The notes: a model not told the origin generated them from the letters alone. A stretch of 64,000 nucleotides of DNA from Mastigias papua (GCA_964019165.1 OZ025281.1:149501-213500), one strand, 5' to 3'. Shown: positions 32,201 through 48,540, counted from the stretch's first letter. Program-made: numbers and translations.

Positions 32201-35200
32201 AATACGAAGACATACAAATAATGTAAGATGTTACAAATAATTCTCATTTTCTATAAATGCTTCCTAAGTCTAATACGACGTCATACAAATAATGCAAGAT
32301 GTTACAAATAATTCTCAATGTTCGTACGAACTTCCTAAGTCTAATACGAAGTCATACAAATAATGTAAGATGTCACAAATAATTCCCAATGTCTGTAACA
32401 ACCTCCAATGACTAACCTGAAGTCATACAAATACTGTAGGATGTCACACAAAATCCCCAATGTCTCTAGAAACATCCTAAGTCTACTAGGAGGTCAGACA
32501 AATAATGTAAGATGTTACAAATAATTCGCAATGTCCGTAAAAACCTCCTAAGTCTAATACGAATTCATACACATAATATAAGATGTCACAACTTATTGCA
32601 AATGTCTGTACAAAATTCCTAAGTCTATTACGAAGTCAAACAAATAATGTAGGATTTCACAAGTAATTCCCAATGTCTGTAACAAATTCTTAAGTCTATT
32701 AACGAGTCACATACATAATGTAAGATGTTATAAATAATTCCCAATGTCTGTAAAAACTTCCTTAGTCTAATACGGAGTCATACAAATATAGTAAGATGTC
32801 ACAAATAATTACCAATGTCTGTAAAAACTTCCTACCTTTAATACAAAGCCATACACATAATGTACGATGTTACAAATAATTCCCAATGTCCGTAAAACCT
32901 TTTTAAGTCTAATACGACGTCACACACATAATTTAGGATGTCACAAATGATTCCAAATGTCTGTAAAACATTCTTAAGTCTAATACGAAGTCATACAAAT
33001 AATGTAAGACGTTAAAACTAATTCCCAATGTCCGTAACAGCCTCCTAAGTCTACTACGAAGTCATACAAATAATGTAGGATGTTACACATAATCCCCAAT
33101 GTCTGTAAAACCTTCCTAAGTCTAATACGAAGTCATACAAATAATGTAAGATGTTACAAATAATTCCCAATGTCTGTAAAAACTTCCTAAGTCTAATACG
33201 AAGTCATACAAATAATATAAGATGTTACACTTAATTCCCAATGTCTGTAAACACTTCCTAAGTCTAATACGAAGTCATACAAATAATGTAAGATGTTAGA
33301 CATAATCCCCAATGTCCGTAACAACCTTCCAAGTCTAATACGAAGACATACAAATAATGTAGGATGTCACAAATAATCCCCAATGTCTGTACAACCATCC
33401 TAAGCCTAATACAGAGTCATACAAATAATGTAAGATGTTACACATAATTTCCAATGTCTGTAAAAACTTCCTTAGTCTAATACGGAGTCATACAAATAAT
33501 ATAAGATGACACAAATGCTTCCAAATGTCTGTAACAACTTCTTAAGTCTAATACCAAGTCATACAAATAATGTAAGATATCACAAATAATTCCAAATGTC
33601 TGTAAAAACTTCCTAAGTCTAATACGGAGTCATACAAATAATGTAAGATTTTACACATAATTCCCACTGTCCGTAAACAAATCCGAAGTCTAATACCAAG
33701 TCATACAAATAATGTAAGATGTTACAAATAATTCCCAATGTCTGTAAAAACTTCCTAAGTCTAATACGAAGTCATACAAATAATGTAAGATGTTACAAAT
33801 AATTCCCAATGTCTGTAACAACTTCCCAAGTCTAATCCGGAGTCCTACATATAATGTAAGATGCTACAAACAATTCCCAATGCCTGTACAAACTTTCCAA
33901 GTCTAATACGAAGTCATACAAATAATCTAAGATGTTACAAATAATTCCCAATGTCTGTAAAAACCTCCTAAGACTAAAACAAAGTCATACAAATAATGTA
34001 GGATGTCACAAATAATCCCCAATGTCTCTACAAACATCCTAAGCCTAATACGGAGTCCTACAAATAATATAAGATGCTACAACTAATTCCCAATCTCTGT
34101 AAAAACTTCCTAAGTCTAATACGACGTCGTACAAATAATGTAAGATGTTACAAATAATTGCCAATATCCGTACAAAACCTCCTAAGTCTAATACGAAGTC
34201 ATACACATAATGTAAGATGTCACAAATGATTCCACATGTCTGTAAAAAATTCTTAAGTTTAATACGAAATCATACAAATAATGTAGGATGTCACAAATAC
34301 TTCTCACTGTCTGTAAAAACTTCTTAAGTCTAATACAAAGTCATACAAATAATGTAGGATGTCACAAATAATTCTCAATGTCTGTAAAAAATTCTTAAGT
34401 CTAATACAAAGTCATACAAATATTGTAAGATGTCACAAATAATTACCAATGTCTGTAAAAACCTCCTAGAACTAACACGAGGTCCTACAAATACTGTAGG
34501 ATGTCACAAAACCCCACATGTCTGTACAAACATACAAAGTCTAATACTAAGTCATACAAATAATGTAAGATGTTACAAATAATTTCCAACGTCTGTAAAA
34601 GCTTCCTAAGTCTAATACGAAGTCATACAAATAATGTAAGATGTTACAAATAATTCCCAATGTCTGTAAAAACTTCCTAAGTCTAATACGAAGTCATACA
34701 AATAATGTAAGATGTTATAACTAATTACCAATGTCTGTAAAAACTTCCCAAGTCTACTACGGAGTCCTAAAAATAATGTAAGACGCTACAAATAATTCCC
34801 AATGTCTGTAAAAACCTCCTAAGACTAAAACGAAGTCATACAAATAATGTAGGATGTCACAAATAATCCCCAATGTCTGTACAAACATCCTAAGTCTAAT
34901 ATGGAGTCTTACAAATAATGTAAGATGTTATAAATAATTACCAATGTCTGTACAACCATACTAAGTCAATTACGGAGTCATACACATTATGTAAGATGTC
35001 ACAAATGATTCCACATGTCTGTAAAACATTCCTAAGTCTAATACGAAGTAATACAAATAATGTAATATGTTACATTTAATTCCCAATGTCTGTAAAAACT
35101 TCCTAAGTCTAATAGGCAGTAATACAAATACTGTAAGATATTACAAATAATCCACAATGTCTGTAAAAACCTCCTAAGACTAACATGACGTCCTACAACT

Positions 35201-38200
35201 AATGTAGGATGTCACAAATAATCCCCAATGTCTGTACAAACATCCAAAGTCTATAACGGAGTCATACACATAATGTAAGATGTTACAACTAATTGCCAAT
35301 GTCTGTAAAAACACCTAACTCTAATACGGAGTCATACAACAAATGTAAGATGTCACAAGTAATTCCCAATGTCTGTAAACACCTTCTAAGACTAAAACAC
35401 AGTCCTACAAATAATGTAGAATGTCACAAATAATCTCCAATGACTGTACAAACATCCTAAGTCTAATACGGAGTCATACACATAAAGTAAGATATCACAA
35501 ATAATTCCCAATGTCTGTAAAACCTTCCTACGTCTACTACGAAGTCATACAGATAATGTAAGATGTAACAACATAATTCCCAATGTCTGTGAGAACTTCT
35601 TAATAAGTCTAATACGGAGTCATACATATAAAGTAAGATGTTACAAATAATTCCCAATGTCTGTAAAAACTTCCTAGGTCTACTACGAAGTCATACAAAT
35701 ATTGAAAGATGTTACAAATAATTCCCCATGTCCGTAAACACCTCCTAAGTCTAATACGAAGTCATACAAATAATGTAAGATGTTACACATAATTCACAAT
35801 TTCTGTACAAAATTCTTAAGTCTAATACGAGGTCATACAAATAATGTAAGATGTCACAAATACTTCCCAATGTCTGTAACAACCTCCAAAGACTAAAACG
35901 AAGTCTTACAAATACTGTAGGATGTCACACAAAATCCCCAATGTCTCTAGAAACATCCTAAGTCTACTACGAAGTCAGACAAATAATGTAAGATGTTACA
36001 AATAATCCCCAATACCCGTAAAAGCCTCCTAAGTCTAATACGAAGTCATACAACAACTGTAAGATGTAACAAATAATTCGCAATGTAAGTAAAAACCTCC
36101 TAAGTCTAATACGAATTCATACACATAATGTAAGATGTCACAACTTATTGCACATGTCTGTACAAAATTCCTAAGTCTATTACGAAGTCAAACAACTAAT
36201 GTAAGATTTCACAAGTAATTCCCAATGTCTGTAACAAATTCTTAAGTCTAATCCGAAGTCATACAAATAATGTAGGATGTCACAAATAATCCCCAATGTC
36301 TGTACAAACATCCTAAGTCTATTAAGGAGTCATACACATAATGTAAGATATTTTAAATAATTCCCAATGTCTGTAAAAACTTCCTTAGTCTAATACGGAG
36401 TCATACAAATATTGTAAGATGTCACAAATAATTACCAATGTCTGTACACAACTCCTAAGATTAAAACGAAGTCCTACAAATAATGTAAGATGTTACAGAT
36501 AAGTCCCAATTTCTGTAAAAACTTCCTACGTCTAATACAACGTCACACAAATAATGTAGGATGTTACAAATACTTCCCAATGTCTGTAAAAACTTCCTAC
36601 GTTTAATACAAAGCCATACATATAATGTAAACTTTTTAAGTCTAATACGACGTCACACAAATAATGTAAGATGTCACAAATGATTCCAAATGTCTGTACA
36701 ACATTCTTAAGTCTAATACGAAGTCATACACATAATGTAAGACGTTAAAAATAATCCCCAATGTCCGTAAACGCCTAAAAAGCCTACTACGAAGTCATAC
36801 AAATAATGTAAGATGTTACAAATAATCCCCAATGTCTGTAAAAACTTCCTAAGTCTAATACGAAGTCATACAAATAATGTAAGATGTTACAAATAATTCC
36901 CACTGTCTGTAAACACTTCCTAAGTCTAATACGAAGTCATACAAATAATGTAAGATATTACACTTAATTCCCAATGTCTGTAAACACCTCCAAAGACTAA
37001 ACCTAAGTCATACAAATACTGTAGGATGTCACAATAAATCCCCTATGTCTGTAGAAACATCCTAAGTCTAATACGAAATCATACACATACTGTAAGATGT
37101 TAGAAATAATCCCCAATGTCCGTAACAACCTTCCAAGTCTAATACGAAGACATACAAATAATGTAATATGCTACAAATAATTCTCAATTTCTACAAAAAC
37201 CTCCTAAGTCTAATACGACGTCATACAAATAATGTAAGATGTTACAAATAATTCTCAATGTTCGTAAAAACTTCCTAAGTCTACTACGAAGTCATACAGA
37301 TAACCTAAGACGTTACAAATAATTCCCAATGTCTGTAAAACCTTTTTAAGTCTAATACGACGTCACACACATAATGTAAGATGTTACAAGTACTTCCCAA
37401 TGTCTGTAAACACTTCCTAAGTCAAAAACGAAGTCATACAACTAATGTAAGATGCCACAACTGATTCCACATGTCTGTTACAAATTCTTAAGTCTAATAC
37501 GAAGTCCTACAAATAATGAAGGATGTTACAAATAATTCTCAATGTCTGTAACAACTTCCTAAGTCTAATACGAAGTCATAAAAATAATCTAAGATGTTAA
37601 AAATAATTTCCAATGTCCGTAAAAACTTTCTAACTCTACTACGAAGTCACACAAATAATTTAAAATGTCACAAATGATTCCAAATGTCTGTAAAACATTC
37701 TAAAGTCTAATACGAAGTCATACAAATAATGTACGATGTTACAAATAATCCCTAATATCCGTAAAAGCCTCCTAAGTCTAATACGAAGTCATACACATAA
37801 TGTAAGATGTTACAAATAATCCCCAATATCCGTAAAAGCCTCCTAAGTCTAATACGAAGTCATACAAAAAATGTAAGATTTTACACATAATTCCCAATGT
37901 CTGTAAAAACTTCCTAAGTCTAACACGGAGTCATACAAATAATGAACTATCTTACAAATAATTCCCAATATCCGTAAACTCCTCCTAAGTGTAATACGAA
38001 GTTATACAAATAATGTACTATGTCACAAATGATTCCAAATATCTATAACAAATTCTTAAGTCTAATACGAAGTTTTACAACTAATGTAAGATGTCACAAA
38101 TAATCTCCAATGTCTGTACAAACATCCTAAGTCTATTACTGAGTCATACACATAATGTAAGGTGTTACAAATAATTCCCAATGTCCGTAAAAACTTCCTA

Positions 38201-39399
38201 AGTCTAATACAGAGTCATACAAATAATGTAAGATGTTACAAATAATTCCCAATGTCCGTGAAAACCTCCTAAGTCTAATACGAATTCATACACATAATGT
38301 AAGATGTCACAACTTATTGCAAATGTCTGTACAAAATATTTAAGTCTATTACGAAGTCAAACAAATAATGTAGGATTTCACAAGTAATTCCCAATGTCTA
38401 TAACAAATTCTTAAGTCTAATCCGAAGTCATACAAATAATGTAGGATGTCACAAATAATCCCCAATGTCTGTACAAACATCCTAAGTCTATTAAGGAGTC
38501 ATACACATAATGTAAGATGTTATAAATAATTCCCAATGTCTGTAAAAACTTCCTTAGTCTAATACGGAGTCATACAAATAATCTAAGATGTTACAAGTAA
38601 TTTCCAATGTCCGTAAAAACTTTCTAACTCTACTACGAAGTCACACAAATAATGTAAAATGTCACAAATGATTCTAAATGTCTGTAAAACATTCTTAAGT
38701 CTAATACGAAGTCATACAAATAATGTACGATGTCACAAATAATTCCCACTGTCTGTAAAACACCTCCACAGACTACACCGATGTCATACAAATACTGTAG
38801 GATATCACACACCATCCCCAATGTCTGTAGAAACATCCTAAGTCTAATACGGAGTCATACAAATAATGAAAGATGTTACAAATAATTCTCAATGTCTGTA
38901 ACACCTTCCTAAGTCTAGTACGAAGTCATACAAATAATGTAAGATGTTACAAATAATTCCCAATGTCTGTAAAAACTTCCTAAGTCTAATACGAAGTCAT
39001 ACAACTAATGTAAGGTGTCACAAATGATTCCACATGTCTGTAACAAATTCTTAAGTCTACTACGAAGTCCTACACATAATGTAGGATGTCACAAATCATA
39101 CCCAATGTCCGTAAAAGCCTCCTAAGTCTAATACGAAGTCATACAAATAATGTAAGATGTTACACATAATCCCAAATGTCTGTAAACACCTCCTAAGTCT
39201 AATCCGAAGTCATACAACTAATGTAACGCGTCACAACTGATTCCAAATGTCTGTAAAACATTCTTAAATCTCATACCAAGTCATACAAATAATGTAACAT
39301 GTCACAAATAATTCCCAATGTCTGTAAAAACCTCCAAAGACTCCCACGAAGTCATACAAATACTATGGAATGTCACACAAACTCCCTAATGTCTGTAGA

Positions 39400-42300
39400 A
39401 ACATCCTAAGTCTAATACGGAGTCATACAAATAACGTAAGATGTTACAAATAATTCAAAATGTCTGTAAAAACCTCCTAAGTCTAATACGAAGTCATACA
39501 AATAATGTAATATGTTACAAATAATTCACAATGTCTGTAAAACCTTCCTAAGTCTATTACGAAGTCATACAAATAATGTAAGATGTTACACTCAATTCCC
39601 AATGTCTGTAAAAACTTCCTAGGTCTAATACGAAGTCATACAAATAATATAAGATGTTACAACTAATTCCCAATGTCTGTAAAAACTTCCGAAGTCTAAT
39701 ACGATGTCACACAAATAATGTAAGATGTTACAAATAATTCCCAAAGTCTGTAAACACTTTCTAAGTCTAATACGAAGTCATACAAATAATGTAAGATGTC
39801 ACAACTGATTCCACATGTCTGTAACAAATTCTTAAGTCTAATACGAAGTCCTACAAATAATGACAGATGTTACAAATAAATCCCAATGTCTGTAAAATCT
39901 TCCCACGTCTAAAACAGAGTCCTACAACTAATGTAAGATGTTACAAATAATTCCCAATGTCTGTAAAAACTTCTTAAGTCTAATGCGACATCATACCACT
40001 AATGTAAGCTGTCACAACTAATTCCCAATGTCTGTAAAAACCTCCTAACACTAAAACAAAGTCATACAAATAATGTAGGATGTCACAAATAATCCCCAAT
40101 GTCTGTACAAACATCCTAAGCCTAATACGGAGTCATACAAATAATGTAAGATGTTACAAATAATTTCAAATGTCTGTAAAAATATCCTAAGTCCAATACG
40201 GAGTAATACAATTAATCTAAGATGTTACAAATAATTCCCAATGTCATTAAAACTCCTTACGTTTAATACGACGTCATACAAATAATGTAAGATGTTACAA
40301 ATAATTCCCAATGTCTGTAAAAACTTCTTAAGTCTAATGCGAAGTCATACCACTAATGTAAGCTGTCACAAATAATTCCCAATGTCTGTAAAAACCTCCT
40401 AAGACTAAAACAAAGTCATACAAATAATGTAGGATGTCACAAATAATCCCCAATGTCTGTACAAACATCCTAAGCCTAATACGGAGTCATACAAATAATG
40501 TAAGATGTTACAAATAATTTCAAATGTCTGCACAAATATCCTAAGTCCAATACGGAGTAATACAATTAATCTAAGATGTTACAAATAATTCCCAATGTCA
40601 TTAAAACTCCTTACGTTTAATACGACGTCATACAAATAATGTAAGATGTTACAAACAATTTCCAATGTCTGTAAAAACTTCCTAAGTCTAATACGGAGTC
40701 ATACAAATAATATAAGATGTCACAAATGCTTCCAAATGTCTGTAACAACTTCTTAAGTCTAATACCAAGTCATACAAATAATGTAAGATGTCACAAATAA
40801 TTCCCAATGTCTGTAAAAACTTCCTAAGTCTAATACGGAGTCATACAAATAATGTAAGATGTTACAAATAATTCCCACTGTCTGTAAACAAATCCTAAGC
40901 CTAATACGAAGTCATACAAATAATGTAAGATGTTACAAATAATTCCCAATGTCTGTAAAAACTTCCTAAGTCTAATACGAAGTCATGCAAATAATGTAAG
41001 ATGTTACAAATAATCAACAATGTCTGTAAACACCTCCTAAGTCTAATCCGAAGTCATACAACTAATCTAAAGCGTCACAAATGATTCCAAATGTCTGTAC
41101 AACATTCTTAAATCTACTACCAAGTCATACAAATAATGTAACATGTCACACATAATTCCCAATGTCTGTAAAAACCTCCAAAGTCTAACACGAAGTCATA
41201 CAAATACTACGGAATGTCACACAAAATCCCCAATGTCTGTAGAAACATCCTAAGTCTAATACGGAGTCATACAAATAACGTAAGATGTTACAAATAATTC
41301 AAAATGTCTGTAAAAACCTCCTAATTCTAATACGAAGTCATACAAATAATGTAAGATGTTACAAATAATTCACAATGTCTGTAAAACCTTCCTAAGTCTA
41401 ATACGAAGTCATACAAATAATGTAAGATGTTACACTCAATTCCCAATGTCTGTAAAAACTTCCTAGGTCTAATACGAAGTCATACAAATAATATAAGATG
41501 TTACAACTAATTCCCAATGTCTGTAAAAACTTCCGAAGTCTAATACGACGTCACACAAATAATGTAAGATGTTACAAATAATTCCCAAAGTCTGTAAACA
41601 CTTTCTAAGTCTAATACGAAGTCATACAAATAATGTAAGATGTCACAACTGATTCCACATGTCTGTAACAAATTCTTAAGTCTAATACGAAGTCCTACAA
41701 ATAATGACAGATGTTACAAATAAATCCCAATGTCTGTAAAAATTTCCCACGTCTAAAACAGAGTCCTACAACTAATGTAAGATGTTACAAATAATTCCCA
41801 ATGTCTGTAAAAACTTCTTAAGTCTAATGCGAAGTCATACCACTAATGTAAGCTGTCACAAATAATTCCCAATGTCTGTAAAAACCTCCTAAGACTAAAA
41901 CAAAGTCATACAAATAATGTAGGATGTCACAAATAATCCCCAATGTCTGTACAAACATCCTAAGCCTAATACGGAGTCATACAAATAATGTAAGACGTTA
42001 CAAATAATTTCAAATGTCTGTACAAATATCCTAAGTCCAATACGGAGTAATACACTTAATCTAAGATGTTACAAATCAGTCCCAATGTCATTAAAACTCC
42101 TTACGTTTAATACGACGTCATACAAATAATATAAGATGTTACAAATAATTTCCAATGTCTGTAAAAACCTCCTAAGACTAAAACCAAGTCATACAAATAA
42201 TGTAGGATGTCACAAACGATCCCCAATGTCTGTACAAACATCCTAAGCCTAATACGGAGTCATACAAATAATGTAAGATGTTACAAATAATTTCAAATGT

Positions 42301-45300
42301 CTGTACAAATATCCTAAGTCCAATACGGAGTAATACAATTAATCTAAGATGTTACAAATAATTCTCAATGTCATTAAAACTCCTTACGTTTAATACGACG
42401 TCATACAAATAATGTAAGATGTTACAAATAATTCCCAATGTCTGTAAAAACTTCTTAAGTCTAATACGAAGTCATACCACTAATGTAAGCTGTCACAAAT
42501 AATTCCCAATGTCTGTAAAAACCTCCTAACACTAAAACAAAGTCATACAAATAATGTAGGATGTCACAAATAATCCCCAATATCTGTACAAACATCCTAA
42601 GCCTAATACGGAGTCATACAAATAATGTAAGATGTTACAAATAATTTCAGATGTCTGTACAAATATCCTAAGTCCAATACGGAGTAATACAATTAATCTA
42701 CGATGTTACAAATAATTCCCAATGTCATTAAAACTCCTTACGTTTAATACGACGTCATACAAATAATGTAAGATGTTACAAATAATTTCCAATGTCTGTA
42801 AAAACTTCCTAAGTCTAATACGGAGTCATACAAATAATATAAGATGTCACAAATGCTTCCAAATGTCTGTAACAACTTCTTAAGTCTAATACCAAGTCAT
42901 ACAAATAATGTAAGATGTCACAAATAATTCCCAATGTCTGTAAAAACTTCCTAAGTCTAATACGGAGTCATACAAATAATGTAAGATGTTACAAATAATC
43001 AACAATGTCTGTAAACACCTCCTAAGTCTAATCCGAAGTCATACAACTAATCTAAAGCGTCACAAATGATTCCAAATGTCTGTAAAACATTCTTAAATCT
43101 ACTACCAAGTCATACAAATAATGTAACATGTCACAAATAATTCCCAATGTCTGTAAAAACCTCCAAAGACTAACACGAAGTCATACAAATACTATGGAAT
43201 GTCACACAAAATCCCCAATGTCTGTAGAAACATCCTAAGTCTAATACGGAGTCATACAAATAACGTAAGATGTTACAAATAATTCAAAATGTCTGTAAAC
43301 ACCTCCTAAGTCTAATACGAAGTCATACAAATAATGTAAGATGTTACAAATAATTCACAATGTCTGTAAAACCTTCCTAAGTCTAATACGAAGTCATACA
43401 AATAATGTAAGATGTTACACTCAATTCCCAATGTCTGTAAAAACTTCCTAGGTCTAATACGAAGTCATACAAATAATATAAGATGTTACAACTAATTCCC
43501 AATGTCTGTAAAAACTTCCGAAGTCTAATACGACGTCACACCAATAATGTAAGATGTTAAAAATAATTCCCAAAGTCTGTAAACACTTTCTAAGTCTAAT
43601 ACGAAGCCATACAAATAATGTAAGATGTCACAACTGATTCCACATGTCTGTAACAAATTCTTAAGTCTAATACGAAGTCCTACAAATAATGACAGATGTT
43701 ACAAATAAATCCCAATGTCTGTAACAACTTCCCACGTCTACAACAGAGTCCTACAACTAATGTAAGATGTTACAAATAATTCCCAATGTCTGTAAAAACC
43801 TCCTAAGACTAAAACAAAGTCATACAAATAATGTAGGATGTCACAAATAATCCCCAATGTCTGTACAAACATCCTAAGCCTAATACGGAGTCATACAAAT
43901 AATGTAAGACGTTAAAAATAATTTCAAATGTCTGTACAAATATCCTAAGTCCAATACGGAGTAATACACTTAATCTAAGATGTTACAAATCAGTCCCAAT
44001 GTCATTAAAACTCCTTACGTTTAATACGACGTCATACAAATAATATAAGATGTTACAAATAATTTCCAATGTCTGTAAAAACCTCCTAAGACTAAAACAA
44101 AGTCATACAAATAATGTAGGATGTCACAATTGATCCCCAATGTCTGTACAAACATCCTAAGCCTAATACGGAGTCATACAAATAATGTAAGATGTTACAA
44201 ATAATTTCAAATGTCTGTACAAATATCCTAAGTCCAATACGGAGTAATACAATTAATCTAAGATGTTACAAATAATTCCCAATGTCATTAAAACTCCTTA
44301 CGTTTAATACGACGTCATACAAATAATGTAAGATGTTACAAATAATTCCCAATGTCTGTAAAAACCTCCTAAGACTAAAACAAAGTCATACAAATAATGT
44401 AGGATGTCACAAATAATCCCCAATGTCTGTACAAACATCCTAAGCCTAATACGGAGTCATACAAATAATGTAAGATGTTACAAATAATTTCAGATGTCTG
44501 TACAAATATCCTAAGTCCAATACGGAGTAATACAATTAATCTACGATGTTACAAATAATTCCCAATGTCATTAAAACTCCTTACGTTTAATACGACGTCA
44601 TACAAATAATGTAAGATGTTACAAATAATTTCCAATGTCTGTAAAAACTTCTTAAGTCTAATGCGAAGTCATACCACTAATGTAAGCTGTCACAAATAAT
44701 TCCCAATGTCTGTAAAAACCTCCTAAGACTAAAACAAAGTCATACAAATAATGTAGGATGTCACAAATAATCCCCAATGTCTGTACAAACATCCTAAGCC
44801 TAATACGGAGTCATACAAATAATGTAAGATGTTACAAATAATTTCAAATGTCTGCACAAATATCCTAAGTCCAATACGGAGTAATACAATTAATCTAAGA
44901 TGTTACAAATAATTCCCAATGTCATTAAAACTCCTTACGTTTAATACGACGTCATACAAATAATGTAAGATGTTACAAACAATTTCCAATGTCTGTAAAA
45001 ACTTCCTAAGTCTAATACGGAGTCATACAAATAATATAAGATGTCACAAATGCTTCCAAATGTCTGTAACAACTTCTTAAGTCTAATACCAAGTCATACA
45101 AATAATGTAAGATGTCACAAATAATTCCCAATGTCTGTAAAAACTTCCTAAGTCTAATACGGAGTCATACAAATAATGTAAGATGTTACAAATAATTCCC
45201 ACTGTCTGTAAACAAATCCTAAGCCTAATACGAAGTCATACAAATAATGTAAGATGTTACAAATAATTCCCAATGTCTGTAAAAACTTCCTAAGTCTAAT

Positions 45301-45700
45301 ACGAAGTCATGCAAATAATGTAAGATGTTACAAATAATCAACAATGTCTGTAAACACCTCCTAAGTCTAATCCGAAGTCATACAACTAATCTAAAGCGTC
45401 ACAAATGATTCCAAATGTCTGTACAACATTCTTAAATCTACTACCAAGTCATACAAATAATGTAACATGTCACACATAATTCCCAATGTCTGTAAAAACC
45501 TCCAAAGTCTAACACGAAGTCATACAAATACTACGGAATGTCACACAAAATCCCCAATGTCTGTAGAAACATCCTAAGTCTAATACGGAGTCATACAAAT
45601 AACGTAAGATGTTACAAATAATTCAAAATGTCTGTAAAAACCTCCTAATTCTAATACGAAGTCATACAAATAATGTAAGATGTTACAAATAATTCCCAAT
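39400..45700. repeat. Higher-order repeat block within the 71-bp array
   Basis: Variant monomers recur at long intervals. GTCATTAAAACTCC occurs at about 40245, 40599, 42089, 42372, 42726, 44003, 44286, 44569 and 44923, giving spacings of 283, 354 and 1914. TACACTCAATT occurs at 39587, 41431 and 43416. A segment of about 1.35 kb at 40020-41370 is nearly identical to 44344-45694, offset 4324. Confidence 0.85.
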
Positions 45701-47699
45701 GTCTGTAAAAACTTCCCACGTCTAATACGGAGTCCTACAAATAATTTAAGATGCTTTAAATAATTCCTAATCTCTGTAAAAACTTCCTAAGTCTAATATG
45801 ACGTCGTACAAATAATGTAAGATGTTACAAATTATCCCCAATATCCGTAAAAACCTCCTAAGTCTAATACGAAGTCATACACATAATGTAAGATGTCACA
45901 AATGATTCCACAGGTCTGTAAAAAATTCTTAAGTCTAATACGAAATCATACAAATAATGTAGGATGTCACAAATAATTCTCAATGTCTGTAAAAAATTCT
46001 TAAGTCTAATACAAAGTCATACACATAATGTAAGATGTCACAAATAATTACCAATGTCTGTAAAAACCTCCTAGAACTAACACGAAGTCCTACAAATACT
46101 GTAGGATGTCACAAAACCCCAAATGTCTGTACAAACATCCAAAGTCTAATACTAAGTCATACAAATAATGTAAGATGTTACAAATAATTTCCATCGTCTG
46201 TAAAACCTTCCTGAATCTAATACCACGTCATACAAATAATGTAAGATGTTACAAATAATTCGCAATGTCTGTAAACACTTCTTAAGTCTAATACGAAGTC
46301 ATACACATAATGAAAGATGTCACAAATACTTCCCAATGTCTGTAAAAACCTCCTAAGACTAAAACGACGTCCTACAAATAATGTAGGATGTCACAAATAA
46401 TCCCCAATGTCCGAACAAACATCCTAAATCTAATACGAAGTCAAATAATGTAAGATGTTACAAATAATTCGCAATGTCCGTAAAAGCTTCCTAAGTCTAA
46501 CACGAAGTCCTACAAATACTGTAGGATGTCACAAAAACCCCCAATGCCAGTACAACTATCCTAAGTCTACTACGAAGTCATACAAATAATATAAGATGTT
46601 CGAAGTAATTCCCAATGTCTGTACAAACTTCCTAAGTCTAATACGAAGTCATTCAAATAATGTAAGATGTTACAAATAATTCCCAATGTCTGTAAAATCC
46701 TCTCAAGTCTAATACGAAGCGATATAAATAATGTAAGATATCACAAATAATTCCCAATGTCTGTAAAAACCTCCTAAGTCTACTACGAAGCCATATAAAT
46801 AATGTAGGATATCACAAATAATTCCCAATGTCTGTAACAACTTCTTAATAAGTCTTATACGAAGTCTAACAAATACTGAAAGATGTCACAAATAATTCCC
46901 AATGTCTTCACAAAATTCCTACGTCTACTACGAAGTCATACAGATAATGTAAGATGTCAGAAATAATTCCCAATGTCTGTGAGAAGTTCTTAATACGTCT
47001 AATACGAAGTCATACAAATAATGTAAGATGTCACAAATAATTGCCAATGTCCGTACAAATTTGCTAAGTCTAATACGGAGTCATACAAATAATGTAAGAT
47101 GTCACAAATAATTACCAATGTCTGTAAACTTCTCCTAAGACTACCACGAAGTCCTACAAATACTGTAGGATGTCACAAAAACCCCAAATGTCTGCACAAA
47201 CATCATAAGTCTAATACGAAGTCATACAAATAATGTAAGATGTTACAAATAATTCTCAATGTCTGTGAAAACTTCCTAAGTCTAATACGAAGTCATACAA
47301 ATAATGTAAGATGTTACACATAATTCCCATTGTCTATAAAAACCTTCTAAGTCTAATACGAAGTCATACAAATAATGTAAGATGTCACAAATGATTCCAA
47401 ATGTCTGTAAAATATTCTTAAGTCTAATACGAAGTCATACAAATAATGTAAGATGTTACAAATAATTCCCAATACCTGTAAAAACTTCCTAAGTCTAATA
47501 CGAAGTCATACAAATAATGTAAGATGTTACAAATAATTCCCAATGTCTGTAAAAACTTCCTAAGTCTAATGCGAAGTCATACAAATAATGTAAGATGTTA
47601 CAAATAATTACCAATGTCTGTAAAAACCTCCTAACACTAAAACGAAGTCATACAGATAATGTAAGATGTCACAAATGATTCCAAATGTCTGTACAAACC

Positions 47700-48540
47700 T
47701 CCTAAGTCTAATACGAAGCCATACAAATAATGTAAGATGTCATTAATAATTCCCAATGTCTGTAAAAACCTCCTAAGTCTAATACGAAGCCATATAAATA
47801 ATGTAGGATGTCACAAATAATTCCCAATGTCTGTAACAACTTCTTAAGAAGTCTAATACGAAGTCATACAAATAATGTAAGATGTCACAAATAATTCCCA
47901 ATGTCTGTGAGAACTTCTTAATAAGTCTAATACGAAGCCATACAAATAATGTAAGATGTCATAAATAATTCCCAATGTCTGTAAAAACCTTCTAAGTCTA
48001 ATACGAAGCCATATAAATAATGTAGGATGTCACAAATAATTTCCAATGTCTGTAACAACTTCTTAAGAAGTCTAATACGAAGTCATACAAATAATGTAAG
48101 ATGTCACAAATAATTCCCAATGTCTTTACAAAATTCCTACGTCTACTACGAAGTCATACAGATAATGTAAGATGTCACAAATAATTCCCAATGTCTGTGA
48201 GAACTTCTTAATAAGTCTAATACGAAGCCATGCAAATAATGTAAGATGTCATAAATAATTCCCAATGTCTGTAAAAACCTCCTAAGTCTAATACGAAGCC
48301 ATATAAATAATGTAGGATGTCACAAATAATTCCCAATGTCTGTAACAACTTCTTAAGAAGTCTAATACGAAGTCATACAAATAATGTAAGATGTCACAAA
48401 TAATTCCCAATGTCTTTACAAAATTCCTACGTCTACTACGAAGTCATACAGATAATGTAAGATGTCACAAATAATTCCCAATGTCTGTGAGAACTTCTTA
48501 ATAAGTCTAATACGAAGTCATGCAAATAATGTAAGATGTC
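47700..48540. repeat. 290-bp four-monomer higher-order repeat at the array edge
   Basis: Four-monomer units of 290 bp repeat near-identically; TGTCTTTACAAAATTCCTAC recurs at 48121 and 48411. The unit carries two length-variant monomers. Confidence 0.8.

Noticed and set aside
35463..38836. Short minus-strand frames within the 71-bp array
   Set aside because: They arise by chance where a few monomers lack stops; 71 is not a multiple of three, so no frame can persist.
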